A stretch of DNA of 8,449 bases. Origin: Hyphomicrobiales bacterium. Lineage in GTDB: Bacteria > Pseudomonadota > Alphaproteobacteria > Rhizobiales > Aestuariivirgaceae. The DNA is taken from positions 1 to 8,449 of the forward strand of contig JABDJG010000448.1 of assembly GCA_013002595.1 (NCBI GenBank). Direction: 5' to 3'. The notes below the pieces were generated by a model, which saw only the letters and a list, made by a program, of their open reading frames with translations, did not search any database and was not told the DNA's origin. This document shows, piece by piece, positions 1 through 6,438 of this stretch. Every line of letters starts with the position of its first letter. The first letter of the stretch is position 1. The position numbers and the translations under genes were made by a program.

Positions 1-17
1 CATTTGATCACTGACAT
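1..17 (-). CDS. Start of a further operon gene, cut by the window edge
   Basis: An ATG at 17-15 on the minus strand opens a frame (Met-Ser-Val-Ile-Lys...) that runs off the window. It is preceded by GAGGA at 27-23 with a 5-base spacer, a good ribosome binding site that overlaps the stop codon of the upstream glutamine-synthetase-like gene (TAA at 22-20). That arrangement is typical of translationally coupled operon genes. Only five codons are visible, so the product cannot be named. By analogy with putrescine-type clusters it could be an oxidoreductase, aldehyde dehydrogenase or glutamine amidotransferase, but nothing in the sequence shows this. The start could also be spurious. Confidence 0.4.
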
Positions 18-19
18 AA

Positions 20-1387
20 TTATCCTCGCTCAAACCCGCGGCTGACCTCCCAATCTGTCACCCGCCGGTCGTATTCGACCTGCTCCCAGCGCCCGCAATG
101 CAGGTAGTGGTCGATCACCTCGTCCCCCATCGCCGCGCGCAGCATTCTCGAGCCATCAAGCGCATCGAGCGCGGCCCGCAAGGTGCCGGGGATCTCGCGC
201 GCATCCTTGCCGCCATAGGCATCGCCCACAAACACCGGCTCCAGCTCACGCTTGTTCTCAATGCCGTCAATGCCGGCTGCCAGAAGCGCTGAAAACGCCA
301 GATAGGGATTGAGATCAGCGCCGCCGACCCGGCATTCGACCCGCACCGCTTTTGTATCGGCCCCGCACACCCGGTATCCTGCGGTGCGGTTGTCCATCGA
401 CCAGATCGCCTTGGTTGGCGCAAACGTACCGGCAACGAACCGTTTGTAGGAATTGATATAGGGCGCCAGAAAATAAGTGATCTCGCTGGCGTGGTGCAGC
501 AGCCCGGCCAGATAATGCCGCATCATCTCAGACATGCCATGCTCGGCCTTTGGATCATGAAACAGCGGATCGCCATCCAGGCTCCATAGCGACTGATGGA
601 CGTGCGATGAATTACCGGCCGCGTCATAATTCCATTTCGCCATGAAGCTGACGGCCTGGCCCTGCGACCAGGCGATTTCCTTGCAGGCATTCTTGATGAT
701 CGAATGCCGGTCCGCCATGGTCAGCGCATCGGCATAGCGCACGTTGATCTCTTCCTGGCCGGCATCGGCCTCGCCCTTGGAATTTTCAACCGGAATATCG
801 GCGCCCTGCAGGCCATTGCGGATCGCCCGCATGACGTTCTCTTCCTTGGTCGTCTGCAGGATATGGTAATCCTCGTTATAGGCGCTGATCGGCGTCAGTC
901 CGCGATACCCCTTGGCATGGGCCTCCTCATAGCTCTCGCGAAACAGGAAGAACTCCAGCTCGGACGCCATGAACGCCCGCATGCCCATGTCTTCCAGCCG
1001 CGCAACCTGCTTTTTGAGCACCGCACGCGGTGAATGCGGCACCTCGGCATGGGTATGGTGATCGAGCATGTCGCACAGCACCAGCGCGGTACCTTCAAGC
1101 CACGGCACGACGCGCAGCGTGCTCATGTCCGGCTTCATCGTGTAATCGCCGTAGCCCGCCTGCCAGCTGGTTGCCTTGTAGCCCTCGACCGTTTCCATCT
1201 CCATGTCGGTCGCCTGCAGGTAGTTGCAGCTGTGGGTCTCCTCCCAGGCGCCGTCGACAAAGAACTCGGCCTGAAACCGCTTGCCCATCAACCGGCCCTG
1301 CATATCCACCTGCACCGCCAGCACCGTGTCGATACTGCCGTCTGCGACCGCCTGTCTCAGTTCATCCAATGTCAGTTTGCCAGCCAT
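20..1387 (-). CDS. Glutamine synthetase family protein, probable gamma-glutamyl-amine ligase (PuuA/GlnT-like)
   Basis: This 455-residue protein belongs to the glutamine synthetase family, cytoplasmic ATP-dependent ligases that join the gamma-carboxyl of glutamate to ammonia or an amine. An N-terminal beta-grasp region (DMQGRLMGKR, about residues 28-37) leads into the catalytic domain. Visible active-site elements are SELEFFLF with metal-ligand glutamates E143 and E145, GQEEIN with E212/E213, HVHQS with H262/H264, then NSYKRF, NRTAGYR and ECR followed by NPYL. All key residues look intact, so it should be active. The length and the sequence around the motifs resemble gamma-glutamylputrescine synthetase-type members rather than housekeeping GlnA. 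Its place in a TRAP/amidohydrolase operon favours amine catabolism; the amine is unknown. I chose ATG 1387, which gives the usual family N-terminus (MAGKLTLDELRQ). A TTG at 1417 would add ten unlike residues and has no ribosome binding site. The ribosome binding site at 1387 is itself weak. Confidence 0.88.
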   Translation of the reverse strand: MAGKLTLDELRQAVADGSIDTVLAVQVDMQGRLMGKRFQAEFFVDGAWEETHSCNYLQATDMEMETVEGYKATSWQAGYGDYTMKPDMSTLRVVPWLEGTALVLCDMLDHHTHAEVPHSPRAVLKKQVARLEDMGMRAFMASELEFFLFRESYEEAHAKGYRGLTPISAYNEDYHILQTTKEENVMRAIRNGLQGADIPVENSKGEADAGQEEINVRYADALTMADRHSIIKNACKEIAWSQGQAVSFMAKWNYDAAGNSSHVHQSLWSLDGDPLFHDPKAEHGMSEMMRHYLAGLLHHASEITYFLAPYINSYKRFVAGTFAPTKAIWSMDNRTAGYRVCGADTKAVRVECRVGGADLNPYLAFSALLAAGIDGIENKRELEPVFVGDAYGGKDAREIPGTLRAALDALDGSRMLRAAMGDEVIDHYLHCGRWEQVEYDRRVTDWEVSRGFERG

Positions 1388-1424
1388 ATCCGTCAGCCAA
1401 ATCCTGCAATGAGCCAAGAATAAT

Positions 1425-1449
1425 CAGGGTGGGCAACACGCCCACCCTG
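1425..1449 (-). terminator. Strong hairpin between dctP and the GS-like gene (attenuator or mRNA 3'-end stabiliser)
   Basis: A perfect 10-bp inverted repeat, CAGGGTGGGC (1425-1434) and GCCCACCCTG (1440-1449), has a 5-base loop. On the transcribed minus strand it starts 17 bases after the dctP stop codon and is followed by ATTATTCTT, a weak T-rich tract. It could be a partial rho-independent terminator, or a 3' stem-loop that protects the transport-gene mRNA while reducing read-through into the ligase gene, whose ATG lies 37 bases further on. The structure is directly visible; the function is inferred. Confidence 0.6.
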
Positions 1450-1466
1450 CATCGTGTCAGGCGGGA

Positions 1467-2507
1467 TCAACTGTACCGGTACGGCACGCCGACCTTCTCC
1501 ATCACGGCCTTGTAGTCTTTGAAGATCTGCACAACCTTGGCCGCACGAGGGCTTTCAGAGGCAAGTTCCTCCCAGAAGCTCTCGGAATCTTTGACCACCG
1601 TATCCCATTCTTCGGTCGGAATGGTCGTCAGCTCCATCTTCTTGCCATTCACACGCAAGTCGGCCTCACCGCCCCAATACCAGACCTGCCGGTAATAGTG
1701 CGATTGGTCGATGGTGATCTTGAACAGCTCTTTGAGGTGGTCTGGCACCTTGGCCCAGCTCTGTGAGTTGGCAAAGTACGAACCACACCAGGCGCCGGTT
1801 ACGTTGTTGAGCAGGGCATAATTGCACACATCTGCCCAGCCAACCTCATAGGCTTCAGTAAATCCACACCAGGCAACACCATCGAGTTCGCCGGTCTGAA
1901 TGGCAACTTCAACATCTTCCCAAGGCACAGTCACCGGAACCAGTCCATAGCGCGACAGGAAGCGTCCAGCGGTCGGAACACCAAAGACCCGCTTGCCCTT
2001 CATGTCGGCCAACGACCGGATGGGGTCTTTGGTAAAGATGTGGAGCGGATCCCATGCACCGGCACTGAGCCATTCAACACCTTCAACTTCACCATAGGCT
2101 TCTGCCCAGATTTCGTTCAGGCCATACCGGTCAAACAATACCGGCAAGTCCAGGCTGTAACGGGTCGAGAACGGAAAGTAACCGCCGAAGACGTTGATAT
2201 CGACTGGCGAGGCCATCGTTGCATCGTCCGATTGAACGGCATCGATTGTGCCGGACTGCAGAGCACGAAACAGCTCGTCAGTCGGAACGAGCTGATCGGC
2301 GTAATACAGCTCAATCTCCATTTGGCCGTTGGCTGCCTTGTTGAAGGCGTCGATCTGCGGTTTGATAACGTGTGCACCAAGCGGCGCGCCCGAATAAGTC
2401 TGCAGTCTCCATTTGATGGTTTCCTGCGCTCTGACCACCGCTGGCGCGGCTAATGTTGCGGCACCTGCAGCACCGATACCGGTAAGGACCTTGCGTCTCG
2501 TTGTCAT
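1467..2507 (-). CDS. dctP: TRAP transporter solute-binding protein, DctP family, Tat-exported
   Basis: This 346-residue periplasmic protein captures the substrate and delivers it to the DctQ-DctM permease for sodium-driven uptake. The N-terminus is a Tat-type signal: T-R-R-K-V-L with R4-R5, an Ala/Gly-rich hydrophobic stretch, and a likely cleavage after VRA (residue 27). The mature part has the DctP fold signatures: LQSGTIDAV (83-91), SLADMKGKRVFG (165-176) and IQTGELDGV (203-211). In most characterised DctP proteins an Arg two residues after the Lys of G-x-K-x-R anchors the substrate carboxylate. Here the equivalent position appears to be Phe175. The protein is also Trp-rich (13 residues, several around 196-240). 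The ligand may therefore not be a simple C4-dicarboxylate. An AGGAGG ribosome binding site lies 5 bases before the ATG. The symbol is a family label, not a substrate claim. Confidence 0.92.
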   Translation of the reverse strand: MTTRRKVLTGIGAAGAATLAAPAVVRAQETIKWRLQTYSGAPLGAHVIKPQIDAFNKAANGQMEIELYYADQLVPTDELFRALQSGTIDAVQSDDATMASPVDINVFGGYFPFSTRYSLDLPVLFDRYGLNEIWAEAYGEVEGVEWLSAGAWDPLHIFTKDPIRSLADMKGKRVFGVPTAGRFLSRYGLVPVTVPWEDVEVAIQTGELDGVAWCGFTEAYEVGWADVCNYALLNNVTGAWCGSYFANSQSWAKVPDHLKELFKITIDQSHYYRQVWYWGGEADLRVNGKKMELTTIPTEEWDTVVKDSESFWEELASESPRAAKVVQIFKDYKAVMEKVGVPYRYS

Positions 2508-2546
2508 AGTTTCCTCCTATCTGTTTTGCACTTTGCTTTGGTTGTA

Positions 2547-2561
2547 GAGGAACGATTCCTC
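2547..2561. repeat. Small inverted repeat in the dctM-dctP gap
   Basis: GAGGAA (2547-2552) and TTCCTC (2556-2561) form a 6-bp stem with a 3-base loop in the 87-base gap between the dctM stop and the dctP start. On the transcribed strand it lies about 40 bases upstream of the dctP ATG. It may be an RNA processing or stabilising hairpin that lets the binding protein be made in excess of the permease, as is common in such operons. The stem is short and no terminator tract follows, so the role is speculative. Confidence 0.3.
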
Positions 2562-2594
2562 CATGGGGTAATTCAAGCTAGCCCTTCAGGTTAG

Positions 2595-3917
2595 TTATCT
2601 AGAATACACATACTGCGGCAACCACAACGCAATCTGGGGAAACACCATGATCAGGCATAGTGCCAGAAGCATTACAAATACGAACGGAATGATCGACGAA
2701 TAGATATCTCTGAGGGCAATCTCCGGCGGTGCCATTGCGCGCATCAAAAACAGATTATACCCGAACGGCGGTGTCATGTAGGCAATCTGGGTCGTGATCG
2801 TATAAAGAACCCCGTACCAGATCAGATCGAACTCGAGCACCTTGACCAGAGGCACATAAAGCGGAGCAACAATCACCAGCATGGCCGTATCATCAAGGAA
2901 TGTGCCCATCAGCAAGAACGACAGCTGCATTAAAATGAGAATGATCCAGGGGTTCAGGCCTAATTGTTCGGTGAACAGATTATCGATTGCCCGAACGGCA
3001 CCAAGTCCATCGAACACGGCACCAAATGCCAAGGCTGCCACAATAATCCACATAAACATGCACGAAATCGCCAGCGTTTGACGCACTGAAACCTCGAACA
3101 CTTCGCGGTTCATTCGGCCTTTCACGACAGCAGCAATAAATGCAGCCATGGCGCCGATCGCTGAACTTTCGACCAGACTTGTCCAACCATTCACGAACGG
3201 GACAATCATCGAGCAGAAGATCACCACCGGCAGCAAGCCTGCCGACAGCAGCTTGAACTTTTCCGCTCGGGTCACTTGACGCTCTGATGCCTTTAGAACC
3301 GGACCCAACTCTGGTTGAATTCGGCAGCGAATGGCAATGTAAAGAACGAACATGCCGGCCATCATGAGCCCGGGAACAATCCCAGCCAGCCACAATTGGC
3401 CAACCGGTTGCCGCGCAATCATTGCATACAGGACAAGAACGACAGATGGCGGCACCAGAATACCGAGCGAAGAGCCGGCCTGGATCACCCCCGTGACCAT
3501 CCTTTTGTCATATCCGCGTCGCAACAATTCCGGCAGAGCGATCGTTGCACCGATCGCCATACCTGCAACCGACAGACCGTTCATCGCCGAGATCAGCACC
3601 ATCAATCCGATTGTGCCGATGGCCAATCCGCCATGAACCGGCCCCATCCAGACATGGAACATCTTGTAAAGATCGTCAGCAATTCTTGATTCCGAAAGCA
3701 CGTACCCCATGAAGATGAACATCGGCAAGGTCAGCAGCGGATACCACTTCATGAGTTTCATGGCTGCTGAAAACGGCAGATCTGATCCGCCCACGCCCCA
3801 TAGGGAAAGAGCCGCAATCGCCGCAACGGCGCCGACTGCACCAAACACCCGCTGACCCGTCACCATCATCAGCATCATGGAGGAAAACATCAAAATCGCG
3901 ATAAGTTCATGTGACAT
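2595..3917 (-). CDS. dctM: TRAP transporter large permease, DctM family
   Basis: A 440-residue integral inner-membrane protein, close to the usual length of the 12-helix DctM subunit that carries the sodium-coupled translocation path. Nearly the whole sequence is hydrophobic helices. Family signatures are visible in order: SSLGILVPPSVVLVLYAMIA, an AGIVPGLMMAG segment soon after, GTFLDDTAMLVIVAPLYVPLV-type motif near residue 355, and YMTPPFGYNLFLM near residue 395. I chose the ATG at 3917 because it shares one base with the dctQ stop (TGATG), has GAGG seven bases upstream, and gives the standard hydrophobic N-terminus MSHELIAILMF. An open frame extends 40 codons further upstream, but those residues are polar, unlike the family, and lie inside dctQ in another frame. 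The gene works with the adjacent dctQ and dctP. Confidence 0.95.
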   Translation of the reverse strand: MSHELIAILMFSSMMLMMVTGQRVFGAVGAVAAIAALSLWGVGGSDLPFSAAMKLMKWYPLLTLPMFIFMGYVLSESRIADDLYKMFHVWMGPVHGGLAIGTIGLMVLISAMNGLSVAGMAIGATIALPELLRRGYDKRMVTGVIQAGSSLGILVPPSVVLVLYAMIARQPVGQLWLAGIVPGLMMAGMFVLYIAIRCRIQPELGPVLKASERQVTRAEKFKLLSAGLLPVVIFCSMIVPFVNGWTSLVESSAIGAMAAFIAAVVKGRMNREVFEVSVRQTLAISCMFMWIIVAALAFGAVFDGLGAVRAIDNLFTEQLGLNPWIILILMQLSFLLMGTFLDDTAMLVIVAPLYVPLVKVLEFDLIWYGVLYTITTQIAYMTPPFGYNLFLMRAMAPPEIALRDIYSSIIPFVFVMLLALCLIMVFPQIALWLPQYVYSR

Positions 3918-4423
3918 CAGCTCACCTCGCCGCGAAGCGTGAAGATGTCTTTGAAGAATTCTGAAATGGATTGCAGCAACATCAGGAAAATACCGGTCAC
4001 CATGATCACCTTGACCGGCCAGATATAGGGTCGCCATGCGCTTGGGCTGCGCTGACCGTACTCGTATGAATAAATCGTGGAATCAATTCCACCGTACAAA
4101 AGGACACCAAGGTAAAAGATCAGAAACAGTATTGTGAATGCATCAACCTGCGCCTTTTTGCGGTCCGACCATGAGTGATAGAACAGGTCCATCCGTATGT
4201 TGGCATTGAGCTGCATTGAATAGGGGCCACCCACCAGATAGTAGGCAACCATGGCATATTGAGCCATCTCCAAGGTCCACAATGAGGGAATGGATGTGAC
4301 CTTTGACAAGGTTGACCACATCAAGATCGCGACCATGACGAAAATGCCGTACATAACGACCCGTCCGATAAGATAATTCAGTCTGTCAACGACTCTGACA
4401 TAGCTTTTCATGGCCGAAATCAT
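3917..4423 (-). CDS. dctQ: TRAP transporter small permease, DctQ family
   Basis: A 168-residue membrane protein with four predicted helices (about 15-38, 52-70, 92-112 and 131-152), the layout of the DctQ subunit that pairs with DctM. The loop after helix 2 contains N-A-N-I-R-M-D-L-F, matching the conserved H/N-x-R-x-D-L motif of the family. I prefer the start at 4423 because GGAG lies eight bases upstream and the protein then begins shortly before helix 1. An ATG at 4477 would add 18 polar residues (186 aa) with no well-placed ribosome binding site, but would leave only a 6-base gap to the upstream gene, so it cannot be excluded. The stop codon overlaps the dctM start by one base, which points to translational coupling. 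Confidence 0.9.
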   Translation of the reverse strand: MISAMKSYVRVVDRLNYLIGRVVMYGIFVMVAILMWSTLSKVTSIPSLWTLEMAQYAMVAYYLVGGPYSMQLNANIRMDLFYHSWSDRKKAQVDAFTILFLIFYLGVLLYGGIDSTIYSYEYGQRSPSAWRPYIWPVKVIMVTGIFLMLLQSISEFFKDIFTLRGEVS

Positions 4424-4483
4424 CAAGCTATCTCCACGTCGATCGGGCAGAGCGGACGAGGTCGCCGCGAAAAACATCGAGCA

Positions 4484-5293
4484 TCATGCATAACTCCCGG
4501 CTTCAATTTCGCCTGCCATCTTTCCTTGCACTCGACCCAATGCCTGTTCGATCAACCCGCCCAGCCGTTGTGACCACAGTTCCTGACCCTCGGCATCGGC
4601 TATGTTGTCGTTCCTGATTTCAAGCATGACATTGAGCAGTCCGGCTGACTGGCAGTGCAAATTAAGCGTATGCAGCACCCCATCGCGGGGCCCGTAAGGC
4701 TCATTGCGCCTGCATTCGTAGTCCGCTGCTCCCGCTGCAGCAAAGAGTATCTCATCGGCCAGCCGGTTGTCCTGATCATGCAGCACACCCAGCTCGAATG
4801 GCCGATCGACACCTTTGTAAGTCGGCGTAAAGCTGTGAACCGTCACCACCACCGGTCGGACCCCAAGCTGTTGTTTGCTCTTGAGCACTTCGGAAATCTT
4901 TGCATGAAACGGATCGTATATTTCATCGATGCGAGTTTGCCGATCAGCATCAGACAAGTTCTCATTGCCGGGTATTGCCGTCAACTCGCTGACGGTTGGA
5001 ATCGCGCTGCTGGCATCGGGGGGTCTGTTGCAATCATAAACCAACCGCGAGTAACGCTGCAGCACGAGCGTAGCGTCCAGTAACTGCGACAGAATTCGGG
5101 CGACGGGTTCAGCGCCTGGATCCCAGGCAATGTGGCTGGTGAGATCGTGGTCATAGAGACCGAGTGCACAAAGCGTTTTCGGGATGTAATTGCTCGCATG
5201 CTCGCACACCAGCACGATCGGCGATTGCCGTTCGGCATGCACCACCTCGGCAGGCTCTCCGATATCGGCAATTATGGGTAAATCCTCCACCAT
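4484..5293 (-). CDS. N-formylglutamate amidohydrolase family protein (FGase/HutG-like hydrolase)
   Basis: This 269-residue cytoplasmic protein belongs to the FGase family (PF05013), zinc-dependent hydrolases related to the AstE/M14 fold. The type enzyme splits N-formylglutamate into formate and glutamate. Signatures in order are CEHASNYIP (30-38, H32 a likely metal ligand), WDPGAEPVA (57-65), SRLVYDCNRP (82-91), VHSFTP (152-157, H153 a likely second ligand) and LEIRND near the C-terminus. It is the first gene of the operon and is divergent from the RpiR-type regulator. No other histidine-degradation gene (hutH, hutU, hutI) is in the window, so a histidine role is unsupported. Next to a gamma-glutamyl ligase it may instead hydrolyse an N-acyl or gamma-glutamyl amide intermediate (inference). 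The ATG at 5293 has only a modest GGGACAGG ribosome binding site. The family call is firm; the substrate is not. Confidence 0.85.
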   Translation of the reverse strand: MVEDLPIIADIGEPAEVVHAERQSPIVLVCEHASNYIPKTLCALGLYDHDLTSHIAWDPGAEPVARILSQLLDATLVLQRYSRLVYDCNRPPDASSAIPTVSELTAIPGNENLSDADRQTRIDEIYDPFHAKISEVLKSKQQLGVRPVVVTVHSFTPTYKGVDRPFELGVLHDQDNRLADEILFAAAGAADYECRRNEPYGPRDGVLHTLNLHCQSAGLLNVMLEIRNDNIADAEGQELWSQRLGGLIEQALGRVQGKMAGEIEAGSYA

Positions 5294-5344
5294 CCTGTCC
5301 CACTCGCCGGTCGTTTTGATGCCGGCATCACTTATGCGCGTGAT

Positions 5345-5355
5345 CTCAATTTGAG
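5345..5355. promoter_or_regulatory. Palindrome at the presumed operon transcription start
   Basis: CTCAA-T-TTGAG is a perfect 5-bp inverted repeat about a central T. It lies just downstream of the putative operon -10 box, at the expected transcription start, where a bound repressor would block initiation. It is a candidate operator for the divergently encoded RpiR-type regulator. Such short palindromes also occur by chance, so confidence is low. Confidence 0.3.
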
Positions 5356-5358
5356 CGA

Positions 5359-5387
5359 ATAGTTTCAGAGTTCTTTTGGACTGTCAA
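5359..5387 (-). promoter_or_regulatory. Putative sigma-70-type promoter of the amidohydrolase-TRAP-ligase operon
   Basis: On the minus strand a perfect TTGACA (5387-5382) is followed after 17 bases by AACTAT (5364-5359), a weak -10 that matches consensus at three of six positions. Transcription would begin near 5352, leaving a leader of about 60 bases before the hydrolase ATG. The perfect -35 box and its position in the divergent gap support the call; the -10 is poor. Confidence 0.45.
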
Positions 5388-5391
5388 ATTC

Positions 5392-5420
5392 TTTACAAAC
5401 CACCTTGGTTGCGCGACAGT
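5392..5420 (+). promoter_or_regulatory. Putative promoter of the RpiR-type regulator with internal palindrome
   Basis: TTTACA (5392-5397) and GACAGT (5415-5420) are separated by 17 bases and form a weak promoter-like pair about 35 bases upstream of the regulator start. Between them lies AACCA-CCT-TGGTT (5398-5410), an inverted repeat with 5-bp arms placed where an autoregulatory operator could sit. Both elements are weak on sequence alone. Confidence 0.27.
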
Positions 5421-5455
5421 GAACAGACCTCGATGCAAACAGGCAGGAAGCCGGA

Positions 5456-6331
5456 GTGGCCGATAAATCCAGCACGACAATTGCCGAACTCATCCGTGGC
5501 AACATCGGCGGCCTCACCCGCGCCGAGCGCCAACTGGCCAATGCGCTGATGGCCAACTATCCTGTCGCTGGCCTGACCAGCATTACAGAACTTGCAAAGA
5601 CCGCTAACGTCTCAACACCCACAGTCCTGCGCATGGCCAAGAAAATCGGCTTTTCCGGATTCCCCGATTTTCAATCCGCATTGCGCCGAGAGCTTGAGGC
5701 AACCTTGTCGAACCCGATTGCCAAGCATGATCGCTGGGCACTCGATGTCCCTGAAGGACACATCCTCAACCGTTTTGCATCTGCAACAATCGACAATCTC
5801 CAGACATCACTGCAGCACATCGATCACAAGATGTTCGACAAGGTCTCCGGCCTGCTCGCGGACCAGGATGCCTCGATCCATATCGTTGGTGGCCGTATAA
5901 CCCATGCAATAGCCGACTATCTCTTCACCCATTTACAAGTCATCCGCAAAGACGTGCACATGCTGCCGTCCTCGGCCGGACTTTGGCCGCACCATCTTTT
6001 GAACATGGACAATAATGCCGTCCTCGTTGTGTTTGATGTGCGCCGCTACGAAGCCGACTTGTACAAATTGGCGGAGTTGGCTCAGGAACGCGGCACCCTC
6101 ATCGTCCTGTTCACCGACCAATGGATGTCACCGATTTCGACCACGGCCCTGCATTCATTCAATCTGCGCATCGAAGTGCCATCTGGCTGGGATTCCGCCG
6201 TTGCCACACTCTTCATGGTCGAAGCTTTGATCGCATCCGTCGAAAACACTCTGTGGCCACACACATCGTCACGAATGAGCGAATTGGAGGCACTGTTCGA
6301 CGCCACAAAGAGATTTCGCAAGTCTCCTTAG
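5456..6331 (+). CDS. RpiR/MurR-family transcriptional regulator (HTH-SIS)
   Basis: A 291-residue DNA-binding regulator. Residues about 1-80 form the HTH_6 domain: LTRAERQLANALM, then the helix-turn-helix SITELAKTANVSTPTVLRMAKKIGFSGFPDFQ (roughly 42-73), which closely follows the family pattern. Residues about 128-260 form an SIS domain, which in this family binds a phosphosugar or another metabolite. The usual glycine/serine start of the SIS motif here reads VGGRITHAIADYL, and the domain continues to VVFDVRRYEADL and LFTDQWMSPIS, features I associate with RpiR members linked to amine or amino-acid transporters rather than sugar genes (from memory). The start is GTG at 5456, with AGGA 7 bases upstream. 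The gene is transcribed away from the operon, so it is the likely controller of that operon. Ligand and sign of regulation are unknown. Confidence 0.9.
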   Translation: MADKSSTTIAELIRGNIGGLTRAERQLANALMANYPVAGLTSITELAKTANVSTPTVLRMAKKIGFSGFPDFQSALRRELEATLSNPIAKHDRWALDVPEGHILNRFASATIDNLQTSLQHIDHKMFDKVSGLLADQDASIHIVGGRITHAIADYLFTHLQVIRKDVHMLPSSAGLWPHHLLNMDNNAVLVVFDVRRYEADLYKLAELAQERGTLIVLFTDQWMSPISTTALHSFNLRIEVPSGWDSAVATLFMVEALIASVENTLWPHTSSRMSELEALFDATKRFRKSP

Positions 6332-6357
6332 AAACTGAAACAGCCATGGGATAGTTT

Positions 6358-6375
6358 ATTGATTGATCAATCAAT
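6358..6375. promoter_or_regulatory. 18-bp perfect palindrome upstream of betA, probable TetR/BetI-type operator
   Basis: ATTGATTGATCAATCAAT is a perfect palindrome lying 63 bases before the betA start, within the gap after the regulator gene. Its TTGATTGA/TCAATCAA half-sites are the size and style of TetR-family operators and resemble sites of BetI, the choline-responsive repressor of bet genes. One more TCAA unit follows on the right (TCAATCAATCAATA), so the run is partly a tetranucleotide repeat. No betI gene is in the window; a regulator encoded elsewhere would be needed. Confidence 0.55.
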
Positions 6376-6398
6376 CAATACGCGCTAACCAGCACATT

Positions 6399-6416
6399 AC
6401 GGCCAAAAATGGCCGT
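6399..6416 (+). promoter_or_regulatory. Hairpin just upstream of the betA ribosome binding site
   Basis: ACGGCC (6399-6404) and GGCCGT (6411-6416) form a 6-bp stem with loop AAAAAT, ending three bases before the AGGAG at 6420-6424. In the mRNA it could influence access to the ribosome binding site, or it may be incidental. No T-tract follows, so it is not a convincing terminator for the upstream regulator gene. Confidence 0.3.
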
Positions 6417-6438
6417 GGCAGGAGCTTGATGAGCGACC

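Noticed and set aside
1388..1417. TTG-initiated extension of the glutamine-synthetase-like protein
   Set aside because: No ribosome binding site precedes it, and the ten added residues do not resemble the family N-terminus. The ATG at 1387 gives the expected start.
1030..1515. 161-codon plus-strand frame across the start of the ligase gene and the end of dctP
   Set aside because: Its Pro/Arg/Ser/Cys-rich composition is typical of a shadow frame; it overlaps two confident genes and the hairpin between them.
3918..4037. 40-codon upstream extension of the DctM reading frame
   Set aside because: The extra residues are polar and unlike DctM N-termini and lie within dctQ in another frame. The ATG at 3917 has a ribosome binding site and the classic TGATG overlap.
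4424..4477. Longer DctQ starting at ATG 4477
   Set aside because: The added 18 residues are not family-like and the ribosome binding site is poorly placed, whereas GGAG is well placed before 4423. Kept only as an alternative.
4484..5293. Naming the amidohydrolase hutG as part of histidine degradation
   Set aside because: No hutH, hutU, hutI or hutF lies in the window and the neighbours point to another pathway. Only the family assignment is supported.
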